Origin: a virus | IMG/VR virus record: IMGVR_UViG_3300017991_000001 | Location: 124,001 to 188,000 of that record | Strand: one strand, 5' to 3' | Length of the DNA stretch: 64,000 bases | Shown here: positions 16,416-25,464 of the stretch, in pieces | Numbering within the stretch: position 1 is the first letter of the stretch | How the letters are laid out: each line of letters opens with the position of its first letter | Notes under the pieces: generated by a model | The model's database searches: none | The model's input: the letters and a program-made list of their open reading frames with translations, nothing else | Told to the model about the DNA's origin: nothing | Position numbers and translations under genes: made by a program

Positions 16416-18252
16416 TTATGTCCCTCCCCTCCTGCCCGGCGTGGGGCCCCTGTCTTTTGAGAAGGCGGCGGTTGCCCCCTTGGTGGCGGCTGCCCTGCCC
16501 ACGGTCGGTAGAGTGGCGGGAGGGTGGCTTTTGCGGCGAGGGGGAGCAGCACTGCTTCGGCGGTTGGGGCAGCGAGTTATCCCTGCGCTGCGCAGGTTTT
16601 TTGGAAGAGGTACTTCAGCGGCACGTTCCGCTCTGCGTGCTGACATTACCCCCAGGAAAGCTTTTGAACGCATACCAGCACAAGTAAAGTTGCCGAAGCG
16701 TGATCCCATCACAGGCAAGAAAGCACCTCGTCACATGCGTGGTTGGCAGGATCGCTCCATGATTACAGAAGGTGTGGCACCTGGAACGCGTCCGCCTGCG
16801 GCGCCTGCCGCAGCGTCAGGGAAGCCGGGATTGGCTACACGTTTCGTTGACTGGGCCACGGGCCGCAAAAATGTGGACCCTTCCACGGGCAAAACACCTG
16901 GCGTGATGGGTCAGGCCATGAACGTGGGGGGCAAGGTATTGAACACCGCGCTCTACGGGAGCATAGGGGCTGACCTTTTGGGTTCACTGGGTTCGTTGTG
17001 GAAAGGCGGTTCGCCACCTGTAGCGTCCGGGTCTGCGGGACATCAAATGTGGAACTATCCCAAGACGGCCGAGCGTAGAGCTGCCTTCGAGGAGGGTGTG
17101 GACCGGTTTTGCAAGGAAGCCGACTTCGACGACGAGGACAAGCAAGCATTATACACGTTGATCGAAACAGCCGCTGAGTTGGAAAAGCGGGGCGTGGACA
17201 CTTGGGAGCTCCTTAAAAAGCCGGTTGTGGACCCTTTGGGCACGTGGATAGGCGTGGGGCATACTCTGCTGTCCGGGCTGGGAGGAATAGGTTCGGATAA
17301 GGGTATCTTAGGAGCAATGGAACACACGGGCAAGAAGTATATGAGAAGTGGACCAAATCCGTTCGAGAAAGGAATTTCAAGTATCTTTTGGGGCGACCCT
17401 GGCGCACGTGCTGAAAGTGCTGCCAAGAAAAATCAAACCCCCGAGCAGCGGGAACAGGCTTCTCGCAGGGATCAGGTTCGCGGCTTGAGCGAAGAGATCA
17501 TGAAGGACGAGGGGCTACGCGAAGACATTGAGAGGCGAGGGTTCAGGGAACTAAGGCGCTGGGCCAAATCCAGGAACGTGCCGTTGGGCGTGGCACGCGA
17601 CGCGCTGAAGGGTACGACTTCGGTGCATCCTCAACTCGCTGGTGCGCTAAAACAACCTACGAAGCCCGGTGTTACGCCCGGTTCACGGCTCATTGGTGTA
17701 CGAAGCGGAGCTAGGCAAACACAAGGTGGCTCCGTCCCACTCAGGCTGGGTCCAATGCCTGCGGCGAGGCCTCCGGCTTCAAATACACCTGGAGCGGCGC
17801 CCGCACCAACCGAACCCGCCACGGCGCCGGCGGCAAGTACATCCCCTTCTGCCGCCGAGGCGGCTTCATCGTTCAAGAACCAGGTGAACGCCCGGAACCC
17901 CGGCGCGAAGTGGCTCAACCTGAGCAAGGGCGAAGGTGCGATCCTGCCCGTGGATCAGTCGGCCGGCCCGAACCTGCAGCGCAGGGCCCAGACAAACGCC
18001 TTCTTCAACATGCAGCCGCAGCAGGGCAACGTGACCATGGCCCAGCGTGGCGGCACGGGCGTGGAGACGCTCACCCCGCGTACGCAGTCAAGCAACATGC
18101 CCTTCGCGGAGGGTACGGGTTCGCCGTCCACGGGCATGACCGACTTCAGCGACTGGATGAAGACCACCTACGGCGACACCAGTAAGATGACCGACCCCAG
18201 CAACATGATCTCTACGGGTGTGGACATGAAGACGCCCAAGCCGAACGTTTAG
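16402..18252 (+). CDS. Large unassigned, partly disordered protein
   Basis: 616 residues from GTG 16402 (AAGGGG upstream); GTG 16375 is an alternative start that would add nine residues. Residues about 15-60 are hydrophobic and basic (APLVAAALPTVGRVAGGWLLRRGGAALLRRLG), a possible membrane-interacting segment. Residues about 215-330 are a helical region (DEDKQALYTLIETAAELEKRG), then a charged region, then a long Pro/Ala/Ser/Thr stretch (about 425-510) and a Gln/Asn/Thr-rich tail. Base composition is lower in GC than its neighbours in places. It sits just before the beta' C-terminal gene. It resembles virion or injected proteins in design; function unknown. Confidence 0.65.
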   Translation: MIRPDYVPPLLPGVGPLSFEKAAVAPLVAAALPTVGRVAGGWLLRRGGAALLRRLGQRVIPALRRFFGRGTSAARSALRADITPRKAFERIPAQVKLPKRDPITGKKAPRHMRGWQDRSMITEGVAPGTRPPAAPAAASGKPGLATRFVDWATGRKNVDPSTGKTPGVMGQAMNVGGKVLNTALYGSIGADLLGSLGSLWKGGSPPVASGSAGHQMWNYPKTAERRAAFEEGVDRFCKEADFDDEDKQALYTLIETAAELEKRGVDTWELLKKPVVDPLGTWIGVGHTLLSGLGGIGSDKGILGAMEHTGKKYMRSGPNPFEKGISSIFWGDPGARAESAAKKNQTPEQREQASRRDQVRGLSEEIMKDEGLREDIERRGFRELRRWAKSRNVPLGVARDALKGTTSVHPQLAGALKQPTKPGVTPGSRLIGVRSGARQTQGGSVPLRLGPMPAARPPASNTPGAAPAPTEPATAPAASTSPSAAEAASSFKNQVNARNPGAKWLNLSKGEGAILPVDQSAGPNLQRRAQTNAFFNMQPQQGNVTMAQRGGTGVETLTPRTQSSNMPFAEGTGSPSTGMTDFSDWMKTTYGDTSKMTDPSNMISTGVDMKTPKPNV

Positions 18253-18261
18253 GGGTTGTGA

Positions 18262-20100
18262 ATGGAAACGACGGTTGGACAGCTCCTGCTGAACGAGGCC
18301 TTGCCCGAGGACATGCGCGACTACCGCCGTGTCATCGACAAGAAGTCCCTCGCGCCGCTGTTCACCGAACTGGCCGAGAAGCACCCCGACCACTACGCCG
18401 AGATCAACCAGCGCCTCCACACCCTGGCCGCCGACGCGGTGACGGGGCACGGCGGCGTGACCAGCCTCACGCTCGACTCGCTGCGCACGCCGCTGGGCAT
18501 CGAGCGCGCCCGCAAGGAACTGCAAAAGAAGATCGACAAGGTGCTGGACGGACCCGGCACCCAGGAACAGAAGAATGAAAGAATCGTGGGACTGATCTCC
18601 GACGCGCTGGAGCCCGTCACGCAGGAGAATTACAAAGAGAACCTGGCGGCCGACAACCCGCTGGCCGTGCAGGTTTCCTCCGGCAGCCGGGGCAACCCCG
18701 CCGGCCTGCGCTCCCTGACAGCAGGGGATCTGCTTTTCACGGACCACAAGGACCGCCCGATCCCGGTGCCGGTCCTTACGTCTTTCTCGGAAGGGTTGGA
18801 CCCCGTGCAGTACTGGGCCGGCGCGTACACGGCCCGCAAGGGCACCATCGCCACCAAGTTTGCCACCCCCAAGTCGGGGTTCCTGGGCAAGCAGCTCGCG
18901 GCGGCCTCCCACCGCCTGGTGGTCACCGAAAAGGATTGCGGCACGCCCAACGGCCTCGTGGTGGACGCTCACGACCCGGACAACGAGGGGGCCGTGCTGG
19001 CTTCGGACGCTGGCGCGTTCAAACGCGGCGAGGTGCTGGACCCCAATAACATGCGCAAGCTGAAGGACCAGATCGTGGTGCGTTCGCCCATGACCTGCCA
19101 GGCGGAGAACGGCATCTGCCAGCAGTGCGCCGGGGTGCGCGAGCGAGGCGGCTTCCCGCCTATCGGCGACAACGTCGGGATGGCCGCCGCACACGCCATC
19201 TCCGAACCCATCGGGCAGGGTCAGCTGAACGTCAAACACGGCGGCGGGAAGCTGAAAAAGCGCGACGAGGCCAAGACGGGCATCGACCTGATCAACCAAC
19301 TCGTGCAGGTTCCCAAGACTTTTGCCGGGGCTGCTGCGATATCAACCGTTGACGGTCGAGTCGAGCGGGTGGAGAATGCTCCACAAGGCGGCCAGTACAT
19401 TCGGATTGCGGGTACCGAACATTGGGTGCCGGCAGGCGAGGACCTGGTTGTCAAGCGTGGGGACAAGGTGGAGGCCGGGGACGTCCTTTCCAGCGGCATC
19501 CCGAACCCGGCCGAGATCACGCGCTTCAAGGGGATCGGGGAGGGCCGGCGGTACTTCATGGAGATGTTCCGCAAGACGCTGGAGGAGAACCGCTTCAAGG
19601 CGCACCGGCGCAACGTGGAACTGCTCTCCAGGGGCCTGATCAACCACGTCAGGGTGACGGATCTGGACGGACCGGCGGACACCCTGCCCGACGACGTGGC
19701 CGAGTACGACGACATCGTGCGCGGATATCAGGCCCGTTATGGCTCCAAAACGGTTGCCCCGAAGCGTGCCCTTGGGTTATACCTGGAACGTCCCGCACTG
19801 CACTATTCGATCGGGACGCGCGTCACGCCCCGCGTGGCCAAGAGTTTGCAGGACCACGGCGTAGAAAATGTGCTGGCCCATGCCGACGAACCAAGCTTCG
19901 TACCGGAGATGACACGGGCGATGGAAACCCTCTCACACTCCAGCGACTGGATGGTGCGATTGGGCGGTTTCCATTTGAAAAAGTCCTTAATGGGGGCGTT
20001 GCACCGTGGACGAGAGTCCAAGGAGCACGGCACCTCATTCATCCCTCCACTCGCGAAGGGCGTCGAGTTCGGCAAGCCAAAAGGCGACGTCGGATACTGA
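18262..20100 (+). CDS. RNA polymerase beta' subunit, C-terminal half
   Basis: 612 residues. It starts TTVGQLLLNEALPEDMRD, equal to the TTxGRxLLxxxLP block that follows the beta' position where the upstream fusion gene ends. The bridge-helix region shows SSGSRGNPAGLRSL and YTARKGTIATKFATPKSGFL. The structural zinc site is complete: Cys226 (DCGT), Cys279, Cys286 and Cys289 with the spacing of E. coli 814/888/895/898. The trigger loop EPIGQGQLNVKH (315-326) keeps Leu, Asn and His in the Pol II-like arrangement. The C-terminus is short and diverged. It must assemble with the beta-beta'N protein to make an active enzyme. Confidence 0.92.
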   Translation: METTVGQLLLNEALPEDMRDYRRVIDKKSLAPLFTELAEKHPDHYAEINQRLHTLAADAVTGHGGVTSLTLDSLRTPLGIERARKELQKKIDKVLDGPGTQEQKNERIVGLISDALEPVTQENYKENLAADNPLAVQVSSGSRGNPAGLRSLTAGDLLFTDHKDRPIPVPVLTSFSEGLDPVQYWAGAYTARKGTIATKFATPKSGFLGKQLAAASHRLVVTEKDCGTPNGLVVDAHDPDNEGAVLASDAGAFKRGEVLDPNNMRKLKDQIVVRSPMTCQAENGICQQCAGVRERGGFPPIGDNVGMAAAHAISEPIGQGQLNVKHGGGKLKKRDEAKTGIDLINQLVQVPKTFAGAAAISTVDGRVERVENAPQGGQYIRIAGTEHWVPAGEDLVVKRGDKVEAGDVLSSGIPNPAEITRFKGIGEGRRYFMEMFRKTLEENRFKAHRRNVELLSRGLINHVRVTDLDGPADTLPDDVAEYDDIVRGYQARYGSKTVAPKRALGLYLERPALHYSIGTRVTPRVAKSLQDHGVENVLAHADEPSFVPEMTRAMETLSHSSDWMVRLGGFHLKKSLMGALHRGRESKEHGTSFIPPLAKGVEFGKPKGDVGY

Positions 20101-20110
20101 GGAGCAAGCG

Positions 20111-20602
20111 ATGTCGAGTGTCGAAGAGTTGACGAAGGAAGCCTCCGAGATGGGGCGCGCGAGCGCTGTGTCCCGTCTGGGTTACGCCGTGGGGTGCATC
20201 GAGGCGGCGATGCCCGATGACGCCTGCGTCGAGAAGGTGGCCCAGGTGATACGCGTGCCCAAGACCATGATCAAGGTGGCGATCGTGCTGAAGCGTGCCA
20301 GCCCGCTGCTCAAGGCATTGGGCGTCGGGGCCGCGCTGGCCGGCGGTTTGCCCATCCTGACGGGTCTGGGTCGCGGAGCGTCGCGTGGGCTGGAAAAGGC
20401 CGTCAGCCGCATTGGCGGGCCGTACTCCGACCTCCTGGGCGGCTCGTCCATGGGTGAGATCGGGGGCATGGCGCCCGACGAGATGAAGCGCGTCAACAAG
20501 CTCATCATGCGACAGGCCCTGCGGAACTACCAGATGCAGGGCATGCTGGAAAACCTGAGGTTCGCGAACACCCGTCCCCGAGGCGGCCTCTTCGGAGCGT
20601 AA
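20111..20602 (+). CDS. Unassigned small protein
   Basis: 163 residues from ATG 20111 behind GAGGAGC; the open frame upstream belongs to the polymerase overlap. The N-terminus (SSVEELTKEASEMGRASA) is helical and contains a KEA step like other proteins here. A hydrophobic segment follows (about 60-95: LLKALGVGAALAGGLPILTGLGRG), then Gly/Ser and a helical C-terminus ending PRGGLFGA. One potential membrane-associated hairpin. Position directly after beta' and before a large structural-type gene does not fix a function. Confidence 0.65.
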   Translation: MSSVEELTKEASEMGRASAVSRLGYAVGCIEAAMPDDACVEKVAQVIRVPKTMIKVAIVLKRASPLLKALGVGAALAGGLPILTGLGRGASRGLEKAVSRIGGPYSDLLGGSSMGEIGGMAPDEMKRVNKLIMRQALRNYQMQGMLENLRFANTRPRGGLFGA

Positions 20603-20632
20603 CAACCCGCATAGATCAAGGAGCGCAGACGG

Positions 20633-23224
20633 ATGCCGGCGCCAAACGCATCAGAAAGCAACTTGGAGCGCACCTTTGCGGACGTGGCGTACGCCCGACT
20701 GCGCGACAAGGCTCCCTCCATGCTGGACTACCTGATCGGGTTCCAGCTCGTCGACAAGAACGAAGAGGAGACCCACGCGGTGGGGATCTTCGGGTTCAAG
20801 GTGGGATCAGAGTGGGTCTATGCCCCCGTGTTCTTCATCAACGGGGAGCTGAAGGGCCACGAGCTGATGTACATCAAGAGCCAGGACGCGTTCGTGCCGA
20901 TGACCGAGGAGTGGGTCAACTACATCCTCAACCGCAGGCCGTCCGTGCTGGGCGAGCCGGAGGAGCGGGAGCGCAACGAAATACCGCTGCGCCAGCCCGA
21001 CTTCGACGTGTTCGCCCGGAGTCCGTACATCGGCTCCAAGTTCGCGGCGCACACCCGGCCCAGCTTCAATCAGATCGTGGAGCGGATGGACCCGAACCTG
21101 CACGGGTTCATGCCCGTCTTCCACCCCGAGAACTGGCCCAACGGGAAGAAGTACGCGTCGCTGGGCACGCGCTTCACCGTGCCCGGAGCGCTCAAGGCGC
21201 TGGGCAAGCGGGCGATGCTCAACCTCGTGGCCTCTATGAAGGAGGACGAGAAGTTCGCCAACGCCGTATTGGGGTTCTACGACCTGAAGAATGACATCGC
21301 CGGCTTTGAGAAAGCGGCCAAGGCGGACAAGGACTCCGTCAACTACCAGGAGGACGCGGCCTTCTCGAAGTGTAGCGCCTGCAACAACTACACGGAGGGC
21401 GGCGGCTGCACCCAGGTCTCCGGTGACATCTCACCCAACGCGACCTGTTCCCTGTGGTCCGCCGCGACAGCCAAGCCGGTGGAACCCATCGAGCCGATCA
21501 AGGCCGGCTCCACCGACGCGGACAAAGGCCCGCATACGGAATCGACCGGCAAGGGCAAGAAGCCCAAGAACACCATCCCCGTGGACAAGCCCGTCACGCA
21601 GGAGGAGCAGGACGAGCACGGCCGCGAGGAGGACCTCCTCAACGACCTGCAGCCCGCCATGCCCCTCAAGGGCGCGGCCCTGGTGATCACGCAGGAGGAG
21701 GCCACGCAGTACGACCCCTACCTGACCGACACCGACCGCGAGGCGCTGATGCGGGAACGCTATCTGATCAAGGACGCCCGGCACGACGACGCGACCTCGC
21801 AGGTCTACTCTACCCAGGTCAACACGTCCGTGCAGGGACCGCGCGATCCGGGCCTGTACGACGTCTACAACCGCGACGGCGGCACGCGGAAGATGCTGAT
21901 CATCACCGCGCCGAAGCTCTTCTCGGCGTACGGTCGCCGGGACAAGAACGGCATGTGCGTGGTCGTGGACCTGGACCAGAAGGCCTACGGCAACTATTTC
22001 CCCGTCGACATCCTGACCCGCCAGCAGTATGGCTCCAGCGCCATGAAGAACCTGCTCAACAGTGGCACCGACCCGAAGAACATGAAGCCCGGGCAGACCG
22101 CCGTGCTTGTGGGCCCGGGGTGCAAAGGCACGTGCGTTTTCCAGGTGGACAACAAGCGCACCAACGGCGACGGGCAGGTGGAGTTCGACGTGTGGGGGCG
22201 GGACCACGACATGTCCTCCAACTCGCTGGTCAAGCGGCGCGACACCAACATCTCGGACGACGATTTCTCCGATTCGGTGCGCAGTCTGGTGATCACGGAC
22301 AAGGACGTGCCGGACATGCAGCAGGTCGGCGAGGCCCTGTACGTGCCGAAGGGGTTCAAGGCCATCGTGATCCGGGAGTCGGACAAGCTCAGGGACACCG
22401 TCTGTTGCCCCCCGCCGAAGTCCGCGCCGAAGTCCACGCTGGACCTGGGCAACATCAACGACTTCTGGCAGCAGCTGTGGAAGGCCGCCGGCGAGAAGAA
22501 GGGCCGGTACCGCCGCATGCGCATCCTGACCGACGGCATCACCTTCAAGACCGATCTCAACGGGACGCAGGGTCCGCCCCTGTCCAAGGTGGCCACCCTG
22601 AAGACCCTGGTCATGACCTACGGCCTGAACCAGAAGGATGCGGAACTGCTGGTCAAGCAGGCGCAGCCGCGCAAGGCTTGCAACTACATCGTAAAGCTGG
22701 CGCAAGGATACGGTGACGCGCCCGCGCCCGCCTACTTCCCGGAACCGGCTATGGGCAACGAAGGCGGCATCCCGGCCCCGATCCAGTACCCCCAGCACAA
22801 CCTGGAGAACCTGGGCCAGATCGATCCGTTCAACCGGGAGATGTACCGCGAGCACAACTACATCGACGAGGGCGCCAAGCGCTTCGCGGAGAACGCCTCC
22901 CAGCAGGGCCAGAAGGAGGTGCTCGACACCGCGGTGATCTCGGGCCTGGTGAAGACCATGGACTCGGACGCCGTCGTGGACAGCTACATCGGCGACCTGC
23001 TGTTGGGGCTGGACCGTATCGGGCGCATCCTGTTCATGTTCTACTGGCACAACGAGGCCTTCAAGGAGCGCTACGGCCAGCAGGACATGCCGGAGATGGA
23101 AGACAACCTTCGCAACGTCTTCAAGAACCTGGGCGAGCTGGCCCTGTTCCTGAAGCAGAAGACGATCGAGCCGGACGAAGCCGACAGTGGGGAGGCGGAA
23201 CTGACAAACGTCCTGGCATCATGA
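20633..23224 (+). CDS. Large unassigned structural-type protein with four-Cys (HiPIP-like) motif
   Basis: 863 residues. Residues 1-235 are a well-folded domain (YLIGFQLVDKNEEETHAVGI, VYAPVFFINGELKGHELMYI). Then Cys247, 250, 259 and 272 occur as KCSACNNYTEGGGCTQVSG...ISPNATCSLW, resembling a shortened high-potential iron-sulfur motif. A charged linker (about 285-345) leads to a beta-rich domain (about 370-640) and a helical C-terminal part (about 750-850) with LDRIGRILFMFYWHNEAF. Such cluster motifs occur in some phage head proteins. Its size and place before the head module suggest a virion protein; a portal or core role cannot be shown from sequence. Confidence 0.65.
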   Translation: MPAPNASESNLERTFADVAYARLRDKAPSMLDYLIGFQLVDKNEEETHAVGIFGFKVGSEWVYAPVFFINGELKGHELMYIKSQDAFVPMTEEWVNYILNRRPSVLGEPEERERNEIPLRQPDFDVFARSPYIGSKFAAHTRPSFNQIVERMDPNLHGFMPVFHPENWPNGKKYASLGTRFTVPGALKALGKRAMLNLVASMKEDEKFANAVLGFYDLKNDIAGFEKAAKADKDSVNYQEDAAFSKCSACNNYTEGGGCTQVSGDISPNATCSLWSAATAKPVEPIEPIKAGSTDADKGPHTESTGKGKKPKNTIPVDKPVTQEEQDEHGREEDLLNDLQPAMPLKGAALVITQEEATQYDPYLTDTDREALMRERYLIKDARHDDATSQVYSTQVNTSVQGPRDPGLYDVYNRDGGTRKMLIITAPKLFSAYGRRDKNGMCVVVDLDQKAYGNYFPVDILTRQQYGSSAMKNLLNSGTDPKNMKPGQTAVLVGPGCKGTCVFQVDNKRTNGDGQVEFDVWGRDHDMSSNSLVKRRDTNISDDDFSDSVRSLVITDKDVPDMQQVGEALYVPKGFKAIVIRESDKLRDTVCCPPPKSAPKSTLDLGNINDFWQQLWKAAGEKKGRYRRMRILTDGITFKTDLNGTQGPPLSKVATLKTLVMTYGLNQKDAELLVKQAQPRKACNYIVKLAQGYGDAPAPAYFPEPAMGNEGGIPAPIQYPQHNLENLGQIDPFNREMYREHNYIDEGAKRFAENASQQGQKEVLDTAVISGLVKTMDSDAVVDSYIGDLLLGLDRIGRILFMFYWHNEAFKERYGQQDMPEMEDNLRNVFKNLGELALFLKQKTIEPDEADSGEAELTNVLAS

Positions 23225-23225
23225 T

Positions 23226-24062
23226 ATGCAAAAAGCAGACCTTCAACTCCTCGAAGCCGCTCCTGACAAGGAGTGGCAGATGGTACAGGACGCGGTTACG
23301 AAGCGCCTCGAGCCGGGTCGCAGCCCCGAGCTGTCCCTGCGCCGGCGCTCCTACCGTTTCCTGCGCCGTTGGGTGAAGGCCTCCATCTGCGAAGCCGACA
23401 AGCTCAAGCGCGAATACCCCGACATCTACGTGGCCTACTGCCTGTACCTGAACCCGGCCAGCGTGCGCTGGATCATCGAGGCGGGGCTGCTGACCGACGT
23501 GTCGTACGAGGACATGGCCGAGTACGTGGGCAAGTCGGTCGACGTGCTCAAGACCTACGAGAAGCTCTTCTTCAACGTGCGCCACCGGCTGGACTCCAAG
23601 GGCGAGATCATGAACATGGTTCTGCTCCCCACGGTGGCCTCCGGCCTGGACGGCCGCGACTTCGACTTCCTCTACAAGACGCTGGCCTACTGCGCCGGCT
23701 GGAAGGCCCTGCAGGCGTTCATCGAGGTGGGCGAGATGGACGCCAACACCGAGGACTGGCTGCAGTCCTCGTTCCGTTCGCGCCTGAAGAAGCTGGGCTG
23801 GATTGCCGTGCACCGCGTCGAGGTCAACCAGTTCACGGCCATCGAGATCATCGACCGGTGCCTGGAACTGGTGCGTTTGGAGAAGGAGCACGGCACCGGA
23901 GCCGCCCAGGATCAGGCCTCCCAGCTGATGAAAGACTTGCTGGAGGGATCTTCGCTGACTATCATCTCTTCCAAGGCGAAGTTGTCGGCGAATGAACCGC
24001 GTGCACTGTTTGCCAAGGCCGGAACGTACGAGGGGCCTTTCGCGCTCCCACAGGAGACCTGA
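23226..24062 (+). CDS. HTH-containing protein, possible packaging or regulatory role
   Basis: 278 residues, starting two bases after the preceding stop. Residues about 85-115 (LTDVSYEDMAEYVGKSVDVLKTYEKLFFNVRHRL) look like a helix-turn-helix with a wing of the type in small terminases and sigma-like factors. The rest is alpha-helical and charged. The gene lies upstream of the protease and capsid genes, the usual place for packaging genes, so a small terminase is one possibility; a structural helical protein is another. No large terminase is next to it, which weakens that reading. Confidence 0.55.
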   Translation: MQKADLQLLEAAPDKEWQMVQDAVTKRLEPGRSPELSLRRRSYRFLRRWVKASICEADKLKREYPDIYVAYCLYLNPASVRWIIEAGLLTDVSYEDMAEYVGKSVDVLKTYEKLFFNVRHRLDSKGEIMNMVLLPTVASGLDGRDFDFLYKTLAYCAGWKALQAFIEVGEMDANTEDWLQSSFRSRLKKLGWIAVHRVEVNQFTAIEIIDRCLELVRLEKEHGTGAAQDQASQLMKDLLEGSSLTIISSKAKLSANEPRALFAKAGTYEGPFALPQET

Positions 24063-24063
24063 G

Positions 24064-25452
24064 ATGGAAAAGCTCAGCAAGGAAAATGAACAGAAGGTCA
24101 TCGCCGCCATCGAGAGCGCGATCAAGCTGGCCAACGCCGGCTCCACGCCCAACGAGGCGCTGCGCAAGGTGGCCGAGGACAACAGCTTCACGCCGCCGCT
24201 GGTGCGCCGCATGGTCGAGGCCTTCAACGTTTCCAAGACGCTGGCGCACATGAAGCACGCTTCCGGCGAGGACCGCGTGAACTCCTTCCCGCTGGCCGAC
24301 GCCGGCGAGATCCTCAAGGAGATGTACCCGGAGAACCCGGTCGCGCCCGCCGACGAGAAGGCTGCCGAGTTCGAGCCGTCCTTCTACCGGTACCCCGAGC
24401 GTCACAACTACATGAAAGAGGCGGCCACGGAAGTCACGCTGCCGCCCCTGGTCGACAAGAAGGCCGAGGCGTACGGGCCCGACCCGGTCGTGGTGGCGCG
24501 CACGCGTGCGGACAGGTTGCAGGGGCTGAGCAAAAGGGCCGACAACAGGCGCTCGGTGTACCGCCAGAAGATCTGGGAGCTGAACAGTCTGGTGAAGGAG
24601 GGGGGCGCCTATTTCAGGCAGCTCTACCACACCCCGTTTGCCGAGGTCGAACGCAACATGGTCGGCGAGTACGGGGCCATGGGCAAGACGCTCATGGACA
24701 TGATCTACAAGGAGGGCCGGCTCAAGGAATCGCGCTACGCCGAGGACGCGCCCGTGCGGCAGTGGCTGTTCGACTCCAAGGCCGAACCTTACACCCACCT
24801 GACCATGGCGCTGAAGGTCGCGTCCGACTCCGTGAAGCTGGTGAAGGAGGCAGCACGGGCCCAGCTCGAGCACGAGAAGTTCGCACGGGAGTGCGGCTAT
24901 CCGCTGCCCGTCGACGACGAGGAGGAGGGTGAGGTCAAGGAGGCGCTTCTTGATGAAGTGCTGCACGAGCACCACACCCCCTTCGAGGAGAACGCGCTCG
25001 CGCCGGCCTCGGAGGTGGCCGAGGACCCTTTTGAGAAAGACGCCGTCCTTCCGGGTCTGCCGGAGACGGCTTTGGCTTCCGGCGCCATGAGCATCCTGGG
25101 CCTGAAGGAGACGGACGAGAAGGACAGGCAGCAGGCGCTCAGCGAGGCGCTGGACCCCGTGCATGAGTCGAAGCTCAGGTCCATCTCCACGCAGGCCATG
25201 CTGTCCGACTTCATGTCCAACGACCCGATCATCAGCTCCTACTCGCAGGACGACGTCGTGAACGCCTACAACCAGCTGGCGCAGCTGGCACCGTCCGTGT
25301 CGCAGCAGCCCGCGGTGGCGCGCGGCATGCTACGGCGGCTGCTGCAGTCCGAGAGCATCGTGGAACCGCACGAGGCCGGACAGCTGACGGACGTGGAGAC
25401 GAAGCTGAGGAAGGGCACACCGGGTATCGCGGAAGTCCCTCCACGCGTTTGA
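24064..25452 (+). CDS. Helical unassigned protein, probably head-associated
   Basis: 462 residues from ATG 24064, just after the preceding TGA with GGAGAC upstream; the frame extends upstream but overlaps the previous gene. Most of the protein is charged helix with KEA, KKA and SKRA steps (KEAATEV, KKAEAYG, LSKRADNRR). The C-terminal part has two mixed segments (LSDFMSNDPIISSYSQDDVVNAYNQLAQLAPSVS) that look like a folded helical domain. It lies in an operon running to the protease. No enzyme motif seen. Structural or core role inferred. Confidence 0.6.
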   Translation: MEKLSKENEQKVIAAIESAIKLANAGSTPNEALRKVAEDNSFTPPLVRRMVEAFNVSKTLAHMKHASGEDRVNSFPLADAGEILKEMYPENPVAPADEKAAEFEPSFYRYPERHNYMKEAATEVTLPPLVDKKAEAYGPDPVVVARTRADRLQGLSKRADNRRSVYRQKIWELNSLVKEGGAYFRQLYHTPFAEVERNMVGEYGAMGKTLMDMIYKEGRLKESRYAEDAPVRQWLFDSKAEPYTHLTMALKVASDSVKLVKEAARAQLEHEKFARECGYPLPVDDEEEGEVKEALLDEVLHEHHTPFEENALAPASEVAEDPFEKDAVLPGLPETALASGAMSILGLKETDEKDRQQALSEALDPVHESKLRSISTQAMLSDFMSNDPIISSYSQDDVVNAYNQLAQLAPSVSQQPAVARGMLRRLLQSESIVEPHEAGQLTDVETKLRKGTPGIAEVPPRV

Positions 25453-25464
25453 TCGGAGCCTGAC

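Noticed and set aside
21431-23050. Long - strand open frame opposite the 863-residue protein
   Set aside because: Composition typical of an antisense shadow, no plausible start context, and it cuts across a gene with coherent domains.
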